A stretch of 64,000 nt of DNA from Choristoneura fumiferana (lineage: Eukaryota > Arthropoda > Insecta > Lepidoptera > Tortricidae): positions 14,418,372 to 14,482,371 of the forward strand of contig NC_133478.1 of the NCBI RefSeq assembly GCF_025370935.1, written 5' to 3'. The position numbers and the translations under genes were made by a program. Below the pieces are notes generated by a model that saw only the letters and a program-made list of their open reading frames with translations, had not been told where the DNA came from and did no database searches. The first letter of the stretch is position 1; every line of letters begins with the position of its first letter. Positions 1 to 10,711 of this stretch are shown piece after piece.

Positions 1-344
1 TCGCGCAAAGAAACTCCAAGCCATTCTCCATAAAACTGGGCAGGGGTCTGCATTTTACTTAGAAAGCTGATAGTCACTTGTCTTGACCATTGTCGATTAT
101 TCGAAAAAATTTAAACAAATTCTTGCCCAACCCTCGTATCGCAAGTCACAGTGACTCGCTGAGGCATCTGCCCCGTGAAGCTGTAGGTACATACCCTATT
201 CGGAATAACGGACATATTAACCGGGATTCCTTTCAGATTGGCCCCGGGCCCGACCCTCATCAGATTGGACACTGTCATTACGCATTGAACAATTTCGTGT
301 GGGCCCATACCATGTACTAACAGGCAAATAAATCGGTCTAAAAT

Positions 345-470
345 TTAATCTATATATATAAAATTCTAAACTGACTGACTGACTATCAACGCACAGCCCA
401 AACCACTGGACCTAGAGACTTGAAATTTTGCACATAGATATCTTATACAATGTAGGCACCTACTAATCAT
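345..470 (+). repeat. Interspersed repeat fragment with short tandem CTGA run
   Basis: An AT-rich lead-in is followed by a short CTGACTGACTGAC run and then a block ending in a 'gaaattttgcacatagat' phrase. I recall this layout from non-autonomous interspersed repeats common in Lepidoptera. No coding capacity is visible. Assignment is by pattern memory only, so the family is left unnamed. Confidence 0.35.
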
Positions 471-514
471 GCTTTCCGCATCCACCGCTATCCTGCGATC
501 TTAACCAAGTCGTT

Positions 515-598
515 GCTCCATCTTGTTGGAGGCCTACCGACAGCTCGCCTCCCGATCCGGGGACGCCATTCGAGAACCTTCTGACCCCATCGGCCAGG
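515..598 (-). pseudogene. RTE-type LINE ORF fragment (C-terminal)
   Basis: Read on the minus strand, this short piece encodes part of the conserved tail of a lepidopteran endonuclease/reverse transcriptase: a tryptophan-rich region with arginine-rich 'GRRAVGRPP'-like residues. It matches the better preserved copy at 24616-24875. It is truncated on both sides and cannot be functional. Confidence 0.6.
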
Positions 599-599
599 C

Positions 600-1545
600 A
601 TTTTTACGCACACACCCTAAAAACATGCAGCCGAAGTTGGAAAAACAAAAAATACTAACGAGTGAAGATGATAACGATTCCACGGGCGAAATCATACGTA
701 AATGTACTACAATTTCTATCTCGAAAAAAATAACAATATAAAAAGTTTTAACAAAAAAATACCTGTAAGACGGAAATGTCACCCACGTGCCTGGGGCTCG
801 AAACTTTTTCAATAATATTTTCTTATCATATTCTTTTGCAAATTAAATTCGTCCAACTTCCCTGACAGTACATACCAACTTAAATTACGCTATTACGCGA
901 AACACCGTTGCAATAACAGTAGGCCGTTTCTGAAGTAACTGCCTTTGATTTCCCTCAAGACTTGACAGATCACTGTCTTACCCTACCCTTCGTAATGATG
1001 TATTTGAATATGAAAACAGATTGATTTAGTTTAGTCCGCTGCGGTTGATAATAATACGAGTACGCTTGGAATATTACTATTGTAACAGTTATTAAAATGG
1101 ATACTTTGGGTCCCGTTCGCGATCCATTAACCTTGTAAGCGATAATGTAATGTTTGTCATAGTGAACATTGCCATAAACCGTAACTCCTTCTTTCTAAAG
1201 CCATAAAATTTTCGGACACTTTGAAAGCCATTAAACATTATGACTTTTAATATGTAGTGGCCTGCATTTGTAGTTCAGAATCGCTGATATACTCGTATAT
1301 TTGTTTTTATCTACTGTTAGTGAACAGAATAAATTAAATACTAGGTATATAATTATTATAGTCATCCACATACTTATAATAATAATAATAATAAAAGCCT
1401 TTTTATTTCCAATAGCAAGTTGATTTACATTTTTTATGAATTTTTCATGTTTTTCATGCGTAAAACATTTTTCCTTTTTTAGTAATAACATTTTTATTAA
1501 ATTATTTTCATAAATTAATAAATGATTCGATTTCTGCTTATTTCT
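600..1545. other. Unassigned AT-rich DNA
   Basis: No credible gene is visible. Open frames are short and lack any motif I recognise. There is a small ATA/AAT-rich run near 1378-1395. I see no clear repeat boundaries. Confidence 0.4.
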
Positions 1546-1547
1546 TA

Positions 1548-1800
1548 TTGGGCTGTCCATTTGTGGACATAGGCCTCCTCCATCTCTTGCCATGTGTCTC
1601 TGTCAGCGGTGGATCTGGTCCAGGTAACGCCTGCCACAGCCTCCACGTCGTCGCGCCAGCGGCGGCACAGGCGTCCGCGCTGCCTGGCCGACTCCCGCGG
1701 GTACCAATGCAGAATCCTTTCGCTCCACCGACCATCCTTAGTTCTTGCTGTGTGTCCAGCCCATTGCCATTTCAGGCGGCAGGCCATTTTTGCGGCATCC
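1548..1800 (-). pseudogene. RTE-type LINE ORF fragment (C-terminal tail)
   Basis: On the minus strand a frame reads LKWQWAGHTAR-TKDGRWSERIL, then an arginine-rich RRWRDDV block, then a W-x2-MEEAYVHKWT ending. This is the C-terminal tail of the endonuclease/reverse transcriptase of RTE-class non-LTR retrotransposons, where KWQWAGH and the closing EEAYVQQWT-type motif are typical of lepidopteran copies. Endonuclease and RT catalytic domains are absent, so it is a 5'-truncated dead insertion. It differs clearly in sequence from the copy at 24616-24875, indicating another subfamily or an older copy. Confidence 0.75.
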
Positions 1801-2257
1801 ACATACTTATTGTATTGTAAATTATTTATTGTAAAAAAAGGAAATAGAGATAAGTTACAAAAAATATACGCTACCATACGCTCAGACTTTGACGGTGATT
1901 ACCTACTGCTTTCATTTTGGCTATTCGTGTTTAGTTTTGAGATTTGATTTTGTTGCCTTGGTTTGGTTTCCGATTTCTTTAAAACGAACTCGCAAGCTAT
2001 TTATGAGTTTCTGAAAGGTCGGGAAAGGTGGAGAGTTTGTAGAAAGATAAAAATAAGTGAATTCAATTTCGTGGCAGATTTTAAAATTCTTGCAATAATA
2101 GAAAGCTACATTGTCTTAGATTGACAAATTAAGGATTTTAAAATATAATTTCTCGGGATAAACGTAGCCTATGTCAATTAAAAACAGTGTAGCTTTATAT
2201 TACTGAAAGATGTTTAACCTCCGACGCAAAAAACGGGGTGTTATAAGTTTGACCGCT

Positions 2258-2296
2258 ATGTGTGTCTGTGTGTGTGTGTGTGTGTGTCTGTCTGTG
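2258..2296. repeat. (TG)n microsatellite
   Basis: A run of TG dinucleotides with two TCTG interruptions, at the start of an interspersed repeat that continues with 'gcagtagctcttaaacgggtgg'-like sequence. Confidence 0.8.
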
Positions 2297-2589
2297 GCAG
2301 TAGCTCTTAAACGGGTGGACCGATTTGAATGCGGTTTTTTTTTGTTTGATAGCAGGTTTTCTAGCGATGGTTCTTAGACAGGTTTTATTAAAATCAGTCC
2401 AGTTTTTGAGACATTGAACTTTGAAGTCACTTATTTAATTAGTCCTAATGTAGAACTCACTTATTTCTGTCTCCAGGGAATTTCGCATTTTCCCGAGAAA
2501 AAAATAGGTAGCCAATATCAGTCAATAAAAGTAGCTTTCTATTAGTGCAAGTGTTTTTTTTTAATTGATCGAAAGGGTCATATCTATCA

Positions 2590-2683
2590 GCATAAAATAA
2601 GCCTGTTTCAATTAAATCAGGGACAAGGTAGCTTTCTATAGAATTTACGTATTCTTATCCCGCGGAAGTTATCCTATATCGTC
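2590..2683 (+). repeat. Fragment of the interspersed repeat seen at 5378-5597
   Basis: The 'tagctttctatagaatt...atcccgcggaagttatcc' text resembles the body of the repeat that elsewhere begins with 'actagcttttgcccgcgg'. It is interrupted at 2684 by the TIR element described next. Confidence 0.4.
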
Positions 2684-2920
2684 TAGGGGAGACCGAGGAG
2701 AGTTGTGACAGGGGAGAGTAGTGACAACTTTGATTTCTTGCAACTTATTAACTGATAGCAAGCTCGCAATAGCGCGCGTTTTTTAGTTCAAGTCTCAAAC
2801 TATCAAACGCGTGCTACTGCAAGCTCGCTTTACAAGTAGTTAGTAAGTTTAGTTAATAAGTTCTTCAAAATCGGCGTTGTCACTACTCTCTTCTGTCACA
2901 ACTCTCCTCGGTCTCCCTTA
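2684..2920. mobile_element. TIR element (MITE) with TA target duplication
   Basis: Imperfect terminal inverted repeats of about 45 bp begin GGGGAGACCGAGGAGAGTTG on the left and end as its complement on the right. Both ends are flanked by TA (2684-2685 and 2919-2920), the target duplication of Tc1/mariner-type transposases. The 235-bp interior has no coding capacity, so the element would depend on a transposase from elsewhere. It is inserted in an older interspersed repeat. Confidence 0.75.
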
Positions 2921-3400
2921 CGAAGTTGCGGGCAAAAGAAACACATATAGGCACATTAACGTTTTCTGGAATTCCACCCCTGAATATGTTAAACAGGAGT
3001 TCAAAGTTTGTACGAATTATGATTATTTGAGTTGATTTTTGAATTCCAATAATTTGCACCATCTGTCTAAAACGACTGTCTGTATCCGCCACATAATCCT
3101 CCGAAAAATCAATCAAAACAGGAAAAAAGGGATCGTAAATAGAAAGTAAATCTATGTTACCCCAAATTTAACGCGAGCGAACATGATGAATTTGGTATGA
3201 TGTTAGTTTGAAACTCAAAAAAGAACATCACGGATTAACATTTACGTTTCTGCGGGATAGCGATAAACGAAATCGCGGGCAACATTGTTTACAAAAAAAT
3301 CGTAAAATATGAATAAGTAAATGCAAATATCCGACACATCACTAGATAAGTTATGAATACAAGGTGTAGATAAAAAAAGAAAGTGCCTAAGGAATTTAGC

Positions 3401-3632
3401 ACACCGCTTTTTTTAAGCGCGCCGACGACGCGCATTTCTATCGTATAAACGCGATACGCGCGCAAGTTATAGCTGCTCTATGGAAAGAAAAACGCGCTGC
3501 CAATTTTCGTCGACTTCGTAAATTTTCGTCGATTTCGTCAATTTTTGTCGATATCGTCAATTTTCGTCGATTTCGTCAATTTTCGTCGACGAGTGTTTTA
3601 GAAATGCGCGTTTAAAAAACGCAGTGGTGCAA
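3401..3632. mobile_element. TIR element containing a 19-bp minisatellite
   Basis: The left end (CACCGC, a T run, then AAGCGCG and GCGCATTTCTA) and the right end (TAGAAATGCGCG, then an A run, then GCAGTGGTG) are imperfect inverted repeats of about 30 bp. Inside, 3502-3591 holds five 19-bp units of the type AATTTTCGTCGATTTCGTC. There is no coding capacity. Exact element ends and the target duplication are uncertain. Confidence 0.6.
3502..3591. repeat. 19-bp tandem repeat, about 4.7 units
   Basis: Units start at 3502, 3521, 3540, 3559 and 3578 with exact 19-bp spacing. They differ at one to three positions and each contains GTCGA. Confidence 0.85.
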
Positions 3633-3639
3633 AGACTAA

Positions 3640-4320
3640 AAGATTAAGCTACCGTAGTCAATTTTCTACAGTTTCTCAAGACAGTTGTTTCGCACGTCAC
3701 ACCATAATTGCGCCCCATAAGTTGGTCATACGGCACCCCCGCCCGGTAATCCCGGCCGACCGCCACTGAATTTGCGTTGACAGCCGCTTAGTCAACGTCC
3801 CGCGAGATGAATCAAGTCTGGAGTGCATTACGAAGGATTCATATGCGGGGCTGGAGTAAGTGGACGTTTAGTCCCGTAGATAAGACTGGTTGATGCAATG
3901 AAGATTTTGCGGTTGGATCTTGAGAACTAAAACAATTACTTTGCTATCATAATTAGCTATTTACGTCTAAAGAAGCAATAAATGTCATTGCATTTTCAAG
4001 CGCTCCTCCACTTCCACGCAGTAAAAGCACACCAATTAACCCAAACCCTACTATCACCGCTACCACATACGCTGACGCGTTTCGAACTCAACCAATGTTC
4101 ATCCTCAGTAGGTACAACAACCGTTCACCATGCCACCAGATGGTAGACCTTGTTGTCTGTGTTGAAGTCCACAACTGTTTAGGTAATAAATATGTTTACG
4201 TAAACTAAAGGTCACAGCTCATTAGATCCACCCGGCATCCGATCAGCACCGCCTTGCCGCGAGCGGTTAGTATTCTTTATATGAATTTGTATGGGCATGC
4301 GCTCATTACATCAACTCCGT
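3640..4320. other. Unassigned DNA
   Basis: Moderately GC-rich patches (around 3730-3830) with no open frame or motif I can assign. Confidence 0.35.
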
Positions 4321-4329
4321 CACTGAATA

Positions 4330-4560
4330 GCCTCGCTTGCGAGGTGTCCACGCGCGGACGGCGAGTAGACCACTCGATAGCTCGCTGCTCGTACGCTTGC
4401 CTCGCGTGAACCATCATTTCATAATAATACTACTCGGAAATTAGTGGACCACGCGATGTCCACTCGTTGACCACGCGAGGTCCACTCGTTGTCAACGCGG
4501 CGTCCACCCGCGGACCACCTGTCGACAACGAGTAGACGCCGAAAGTCGAGGTGGTGCTGG
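4330..4560. repeat. CpG-rich block with imperfect ~22-bp GTCCACTCG tandem units
   Basis: GTCCACTCGTTG and close variants recur at about 22-24-bp spacing between roughly 4443 and 4525 (GTCCACTCG, GTCCACTCG, GTCCACCCG). Related GTCCACGCG and GAGTAGACC strings flank them. CpG is dense compared with the surrounding AT-rich DNA. Confidence 0.6.
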
Positions 4561-4568
4561 TGGGGTTA

Positions 4569-4662
4569 GACATTTTTAATTTTCATTCAATTTTTATGGA
4601 ATAATCGAGAAAAACTAACAAAAATGCAACGTTGCCAGCTCAGCAGGGATAAACGCTCTTAA
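4569..4662. mobile_element. Half copy of the fold-back element at 50065-50446
   Basis: This stretch matches one arm of the 50-kb fold-back element, including 'aaaaatgcaacgttgccagc' and the terminal 'aaacgctcTTAA'. The partner arm is missing, so it is a truncated or solo arm. Confidence 0.7.
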
Positions 4663-4679
4663 AAGAAAAGTAATACGAA

Positions 4680-5375
4680 CGATACTTATATTAACTGTCG
4701 TAATGAATTTGAATGATTTGAATTTATAACAGGGGTTTTATGGTTAGAGATAGACAGGTTTAAAATTCTATGAATAATATTTTCGGAGTTCCAATAATCG
4801 GAGTGGGAATTTTATGTATACTGCAACGCACCCGTTTATGAGCATCCAGACATCTCCAATATTTATGATGCACAAGTCTCAACTACCACAACTAAGATTA
4901 AAACTCTGAGTACTCCATTACTTTAACGAAGCGCTGCCAATTATTTTGCAAAACTCGCCTTAAATCTGTAAGCAATGAATTTCGAATTAATTAACCAACA
5001 TTTTGTTGTTTAAAACTCTTTCACGTAGGTACTAGCTGTTAAAAAACTGCTTGCTTTTAGAATTCTGGTCTATCTAGCGACATTTTACGACATGGTATTT
5101 AGAAAGAGATTTAAACTGACGTTTCATTAACTTTGCTGTTTGAAGTGAAGTATGACTGGTAAAACCTTTACTGTAAATATATGTTCCAGTTATGTACAAC
5201 ATAATCTAAAGCATCTCGCATGACTTCATTTAAATGTTTTATGAAATGTACGCCAAAATGTAAGCGTAGGTAAAGTTGTTTTCATTTGGTGTAACTTCAA
5301 ATTTACCTGATTCTATGATGATTTCTGTGAAAAAATGACAATTTACGAGTTTACCCAAACTTCACATTTATGTTT
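4680..5375. other. Unassigned AT-rich DNA
   Basis: Nothing I can support as a gene, RNA or bounded repeat. Confidence 0.4.
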
Positions 5376-5377
5376 GT

Positions 5378-5597
5378 ACTAGCTTTTGCCCGCGGCTTCG
5401 CCCGAGTGAAATTCGGTTACCGCGCGCTGTTCCCTCGGGAACTCATTTTCCGGGATAAAAAGTAGCTTATGTCACTCTCTGGCCCATAAACTGTCTCTAT
5501 GCCAAAAATCACGTCGATGCGTCGCTCCGTTTCGACGTGCATGACGGACAAACATACAAACACACACACTTTCGCATTTAAAATATTAGAATAGATA
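5378..5597 (+). repeat. Interspersed repeat of the 'gcccgcggcttcg' family
   Basis: It starts ACTAGCTTTTGCCCGCGGC, has an 'agtagcttatgtca' body, and ends with 'tttcgcatttaaaatattag'. The same order appears, complete or partial, at 41846-42072, 46531-48192 and 63425-63692. It is non-coding and probably mobilised by a LINE. The family looks characteristic of Lepidoptera; I do not assign a library name. Confidence 0.65.
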
Positions 5598-5627
5598 TGA
5601 AATATAGCATACGTAAGTATAATCTTT

Positions 5628-5912
5628 TTGCTGGGCACAGGCTTCCTCTCATAGTGAGAAGTCTTGGTTCGTTCCCTAGCGGACACAGTGCGGATTGGGA
5701 AATTCACATCCATTCCATTCCATTGAATTACTTCGCAGATTTGTGCAGGATTCCTCACGATGTTTTCTTTTATCATGAAGTGCGTGGTAAATTTCAAATG
5801 TAATTTCGCACATTAATTTAAAAAATACAGAGGTGCGAGCAGGGGCTTGAACCCACGGTCTTCTGCTTGAGAGGCCATAGGTCAAACCACTAGGCCACGA
5901 CCACGCCTGTAC
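5628..5912 (-). mobile_element. tRNA-derived SINE (family with 'gctgggcacaggc' tail)
   Basis: On the minus strand the 5' head (5905 to 5834) contains a perfect Pol III A box, TGGCCTAGTGG (5898-5888), and a B box, GGTTCAAGCC (5853-5844). The body follows and ends near the 'gctgggcacaggc' block. Related copies are at 36735-36960 (headless, same strand) and 40080-40345 (opposite strand). The boxes suggest this copy could once be transcribed by Pol III. Confidence 0.75.
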
Positions 5913-5929
5913 ATATGCCTTCAAAATAA

Positions 5930-6830
5930 AAACAAAACAATTAAAGTTAGATTAATTTCAGATTACATAACTACACTCGACAGCGAACGAAAAACAAACA
6001 TAAAGAAGTCCTAAGAACCAACAGCAAGCGCAACACAACTTTCCATAATAAAAAGTTAATAATTTACGTTTTATTGGAGAAGAACGTGGCTTTTGTTTAC
6101 CTCTGTATTCTCTTTACATTTACGGCTTTATGAGAAACGTTTAATATGGCCCGCAGGCTGGGCACGCGCTGTACTTATTTCTTATGGGTCAACAATAATA
6201 AAAGAAACGTAAAGACTGTACTCATGATTGTGTGAATTTTTCATGTGGATGTTAAGGGGGAGTTACGATGTCCCTTTACATGGGGATATAAAGTCTATGC
6301 TTTACGCGACCACTATCGAGGGTTGAAAAAAATATGAAGAGGCCGCTACCTTGAGGCTTTATTACGAGTTCGTTATTTATGCTGGTTGTTATGATCAGCT
6401 TGTTTTTTAGGATTCCGTACCTCAAAAGGAATAACATAACCATAAAAAGTAATTTTTTAATAATTACAACTTTTTTTTGCTGACTGGACTTTTTGTTGAC
6501 TCTACTTGCATTGTCATCCAAACTACATTTGCATACCTACCAAATTTCAAGTCGATGCTATTAACCGTTGAAGAGTTCCATCCTGCGGAGACGTTGTATT
6601 GTCATGCGATTTACATAAGTATTCCAAATTTCAAGTCAATCTGATTATTGGAGGTTGGTCAAATTAAACATGCAAGATTTGATTACAGACAGACAGAAAG
6701 ACAGACAGACAACGGGACAGGCTAAATAAAAGCTTGTAAAAAAAAGAGCCCCTATAGGACCCTCTATTGCTGTAATATACTGTTCATTGCACCATCTGCT
6801 ACAAACTATTTCATAGGTATTTCTGTCTAT
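5930..6830. other. Unassigned DNA with a degenerate 'ttccgtacctcaaaagg' repeat
   Basis: About 6405-6770 carries a degenerate interspersed repeat with the phrases 'attccgtacctcaaaagg' and a CAGACAGAC run; a related piece lies at 46990-47460. The rest shows no gene. Confidence 0.4.
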
Positions 6831-6831
6831 T

Positions 6832-6896
6832 GTAAAGGTTGCCTGGAAGAGAGCGCTCTGAAGCGATAAGGCCGCCTTTTGCTTACCTAGAACTGC
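6832..6896 (+). repeat. LINE 3'-tail fragment with GATCGC-type hairpin
   Basis: 'ggttgcctggaagagagcgctctgaagcgataaggccgcct' resembles the 3' untranslated hairpin block of the LINE tails at 11142-11290, 12008-12122 and 63312-63405. Confidence 0.5.
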
Positions 6897-6922
6897 TACT
6901 TGAAGTTATCGAACTAAAAATT

Positions 6923-7051
6923 ACTCATAGTCAAAATACGAGTAGACTCACTCGCGACCACGGCCACTGTAATGTTGCCGAAACGACGAGGTAAATATTA
7001 CTCGTGTGTGTTAGCGTGATAAGTCCTGTGCGCGACATTTTGACTATGAGT
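6923..7051. mobile_element. Short TIR element (MITE), 129 bp
   Basis: Perfect 15-bp terminal inverted repeats, ACTCATAGTCAAAAT and its complement, bound a 99-bp interior without coding capacity. No unambiguous target duplication is visible. Confidence 0.65.
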
Positions 7052-7224
7052 GAAAATCACGAAAGTTTTAGACAGTTACTGTATTGTATTTGTTGTGAGT
7101 CTGTCTGGCTGTCAAGACCCGTTTTCTCAGGAACTCGTGGAGGTATCAAGCTGAAATGAAATGAAGTTCGTGTCGTTCCATCGATCTGACGCTTTAACTA
7201 TTTAATACGAGAGTGAGGGGGACG

Positions 7225-7290
7225 GTACGATACGATAGGCCCTCAGGTCGCTCCCAACTGGAGGTCTATGGGAGAGGCCTGTGTCTAAGG
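7225..7290 (+). pseudogene. RTE-type LINE ORF tail fragment
   Basis: 'caactggaggtctatgggag' followed by 'aggcctgtgt' is the nucleotide signature of the closing LEVYGRGLC/EEAYVQ region of RTE-class tails; compare 21331-21533. Confidence 0.45.
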
Positions 7291-7940
7291 CTGGAAATAC
7301 ACATGCATGTAGCTCGCATATTTTCGTACAAGTAGCTAACGCGTTCATAGAAATATGACGGTGTTCTCTTCTTTCGCACACAGAAATTATGTAGAATTTT
7401 GTTTCGCAAAAAATGTTTCATATAATATTTGGTCCTTGTATTTTTCTTCGAATATTATTGTTTCATCGACTATTTACTTGCATGAAACATGTTTATTAGA
7501 AAAACAATTCAATTAATTTTATACTTAATCATTTTTTATTTAACAAACTTATCTAACTGTAGAATTATTTTTAACAAATATTGTTTGTTTGATCTGTATA
7601 AAAGGTTCGAAATCGCGAAAGTTTTTATTCGTCTAAATTTTAAATTAACTAAATAATATGAGAATAAAGAATATTTGATTTGTTCTGAATGCGTATCAAT
7701 TTTTTTCGTAAAAATAATTATTTGTTACAAAAATCACTGATTTCAAGCGTTCTGCGTATTGATTACCTACTCTATGAAACGATAATATGAGAAAAAATGT
7801 CTGCGGAACAAAATTCTATAAAAATGTTGTCTGTAAAACAAAGTACAACCTAAATATACGACACAAGCGTGCACTACTTGCATGAAAATGTAATGAAAAT
7901 GTGCGAGCTATAACAGTACAAGTAGTACAACACACAGGCT
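7288..7940. mobile_element. Candidate long imperfect inverted-repeat element
   Basis: The left arm (7295-7450) and right arm (7750-7930) are imperfect reverse complements: 'tgtagctcgcatattttcgt' pairs with 'aaaatgtgcgagcta', and 'gtagaattttgtttcgca' pairs with 'tgcggaacaaaattctat'. The interior is AT-rich and non-coding. Ends and target duplication are not clear. Confidence 0.45.
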
Positions 7941-7944
7941 AGCA

Positions 7945-9210
7945 ACGTCACTATTGTACCTTTTTTGTCAAACTTAAAACCTAAAATTGCTAAATGTGGT
8001 TTCGTGTGCTCTGCATACCCCATTTGGGAATACAGGCGTGATGTTTGTGTGTGTTGTGTATAACAGTAAATGTTCTATGGTTATGATGATGATGGTTCCC
8101 TTTACGTGGATAGGTATTTTATTTTTAATATCCGACATGTCGCTCTTTTGAAACACGAGACATTTATTAGGTACTCCTTTCAGTATTTGTTTTTTTTTTA
8201 TTTGACCATTCGCAACTTAACTAGGAGTAAGTACTTTTTATTAGTTATAAAATTATCGGTAGCTAATAATTGGTTCATTAATTGGGTAGTAAAAACATTA
8301 GCTTTGACATGTGTGATCTTTTATGGAGTTGTAAAACTATAAAATTTGCATGTCTTTGTCATTCTATCACGCGCAGGGGAGTGCCGTATTTTATTTTTCA
8401 GTTGGACTGGAAGAACTACGGAAATAATGAGTTTTCGTTTACACCTAAAGATACACCTTTGGACCTGTACCGAAAGACTAAAATGCTGCATTGCGGGTTA
8501 CTAGCTTTTAGTCGAAAATTCTCTTCGCAAATCATTAATTCATTTCCCAACTGCTTAATAAGACCGACTTTTTTTTACTAAAACTGTAAACTGTTCAGGA
8601 TATATTTCAGGACTATCTTGTAGAACCTTATAGTTTAGGTTGATTTAATAACAATTCTGAAGTACTTTCAGTTTCAAAATAAAGATCATTTGTTCATATA
8701 AAAATTTGAGAACCCTGCATTAATCATACAGCGCTTTGAAGTATCGACTTCACTGGAACAAAAAGGATGTACTTTTTGTTCAAGTGTAATTTTAAATTTT
8801 CGTGAAAATTACCTCGCACTGATTTATTTGAAACTAGATTTTATCCACGGCTTCGCACGCGTTAATCATGAGCATGCTAGAGCAGCTGAATTGAACTTTT
8901 GAAATTTCAGTAACTTTTCGTGGTTATTTCCGAAACTTACATCGTGGTTTTCATTTTCGTTTTTCAGTTTTTTGTTTTGTACTTGTGCTCTCTTCATAAC
9001 AAATTTTACGCTTCTAAATAATTAGATACTTCTGACTATTCTAGAAATCCCTTAGAGTCTCTATAGCTTCTGGTTCTTCGGCAATTTGCATGGAAATACC
9101 AAGTGGGCCCTTATTTTCTTTTGAGTAATATTGTTATAGTTGTGTTATTACTCGTATTATGTACTGTGTGTATGTGTTTTTTGATAGTGTACTTATTTAG
9201 TATTATTAGA
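7945..9210. other. Unassigned AT-rich DNA
   Basis: Several short open frames occur (for example 8282-8581) but none has a recognisable motif. A fragment resembling the 'gcccgcggcttcg' repeat starts near 8836. Confidence 0.35.
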
Positions 9211-9215
9211 TTTAT

Positions 9216-9395
9216 TAGATATTTGTATGAATAATACAAATGTTTGTTCTCGGGTCTTGAATGTTTAATATATGTATTTAAGTTTGTTTTTATCTATATA
9301 AGTATGTTCATCCGTTGCCTAGTACCCATAGTACTAGCTTTGTTTGGGACTAGGTCAGTTGGCGTCAAGTCTCCCATGATATTTGAAATTTGATT
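9216..9395 (+). mobile_element. Headless copy of the SINE at 51093-51358
   Basis: It contains 'tgtttgttctcgggtctt', 'ttgcctagtacccatag' and 'tttgggactaggtcagttgg', the body of the tRNA-derived SINE seen intact at 51093. The tRNA-like head is missing, so it is a 5'-truncated copy. Confidence 0.7.
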
Positions 9396-9841
9396 TGATG
9401 ATGTGAAAAAAGCATCGCCTTAAAGCATTTATAAATGGCAGAAAGTTAATTTAGCTGGCTCTAGACTCACAGTCATGGATGAACAGTAAATTTAACCCCT
9501 CCAATGCACTAAGCACAATATGATAAAAGTTTTTACTGCCAGCCAAAGAAATAGTTCTCAGTTGTTCGAGGAAAGTTATATAAGCTAAGTTTTGTTCTGT
9601 CTAGGTTACAGCGGTGATTCGTTCTACCAGAGAGCATTGGCATCGTTGAATTACGAATTAAACTGACGCTCTCAGAAAAATGTGTAGTAAAAATAATTAA
9701 GTTATTTTTTTAGACCCAGAGGGGTCTAAACTTAAAAAAACATAGAGAAATTTTATGAACTGAATACGATTAATTTGCTCAACCGCGAAATAGCGATAGC
9801 TACGTCTATGCAATAAATTTTACAGTGTGTTACCGGCAAAA

Positions 9842-10029
9842 TAGGGTTCCGTAGCCATTACGATTAAAATAAGGTATTACCATTTTGTCGGCATAGTTTA
9901 TATATATATCCGCGCAAAATTACAGCTTTCTAGCATTGATAGTCCCTGAGCAAAGCCGCGGACGGACAGACAGACAGACATGGCGAAACTATAAGGGTTC
10001 CGTTTTTGCCATTTTGGCTCCGGAACCCA
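9842..10029 (-). mobile_element. Internally deleted copy of the 'agggttccg' TIR element
   Basis: It starts TAGGGTTCCGTAGCCA and ends TGGCTCCGGAACCC, the two inverted termini of the 605-bp element at 15082-15686, but is only 188 bp long. The shared internal text (GACAGACAGACAGACATGG, 'attacagctttctagcattg') is next to one end, so the middle has been lost. Confidence 0.7.
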
Positions 10030-10059
10030 AAAAAGCCTGGCTGCCGGTAGCACACTGTA

Positions 10060-10321
10060 CCTATATAAAGGGTTCACGGAAAGAACATGCCTACCCACCA
10101 TTTTTTTTTAATTGAGATTTTTAAACTCAAAATGTAGAGCTCGCAAAGTACTATGACTTACCATTTAATTAAATAATATGAAAACAATAAAAAATATAGT
10201 TTTTTAACTTCTTAATAAACAGTAACCATAGTAATTGTTCGTGATGAATAATTTTCAAACCGCTATAACTCAAAAGTTGCTTAGGTGACTAGACACGTTC
10301 TTTCCGTGGACCCTTCATATG
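10060..10321. mobile_element. TIR element, ~260 bp
   Basis: The left end 'aagggttcacggaaagaaca' and right end 'gttctttccgtggacccttc' are imperfect inverted repeats of roughly 30 bp. The AT-rich interior has no coding capacity. Confidence 0.55.
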
Positions 10322-10548
10322 GTACAGCTAACATCTGGTAGCATGTTGAACGGTTGTGCTGCCCTGAGTATGAACTTTGCTTGAGTTATAAACGCGTCAG
10401 CGTAGTGTGGTGGTGGTGATGGATGGCTGAATTGGTGTGTTTTATGTGTTCCTATAGCGTGTAAGTGGAGTGGAGTTGCATGAACCAACATTAATTGCAT
10501 AGATAGATAGCGCATTCGCGGGTGAGCAAAGTAATTGTTTATAGGTCA

Positions 10549-10711
10549 TTAACCTTTTAACCGCCAAGCCAATACGTTTTCATTCGTATGTGCCCGTGTT
10601 GCACCTACACCAAAACTATTTGACATTTTGTCTTAATTATAAGACTTTGGTGAAATTAGCTGGATTTTGTGTCTTATCTTATAATTCAAACAATGGCGGT
10701 TAAAGGGTTAA
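10549..10711. mobile_element. piggyBac-type MITE (TTAA ends)
   Basis: TTAA at 10549-10552 and 10708-10711 flanks near-perfect inverted repeats: CCTTTTAACCGCC on the left, and CCCTTTAACCGCC read inward from the right. TTAA target duplication with a CCCTTT-like terminus is the hallmark of piggyBac superfamily elements. The 155-bp interior encodes nothing. Confidence 0.75.

Noticed and set aside
9708..9732. Small hairpin TTTAGACCC...GGGTCTAAA as a terminator or regulatory stem
   Set aside because: No transcript context is known and short palindromes of this size are common in such DNA.
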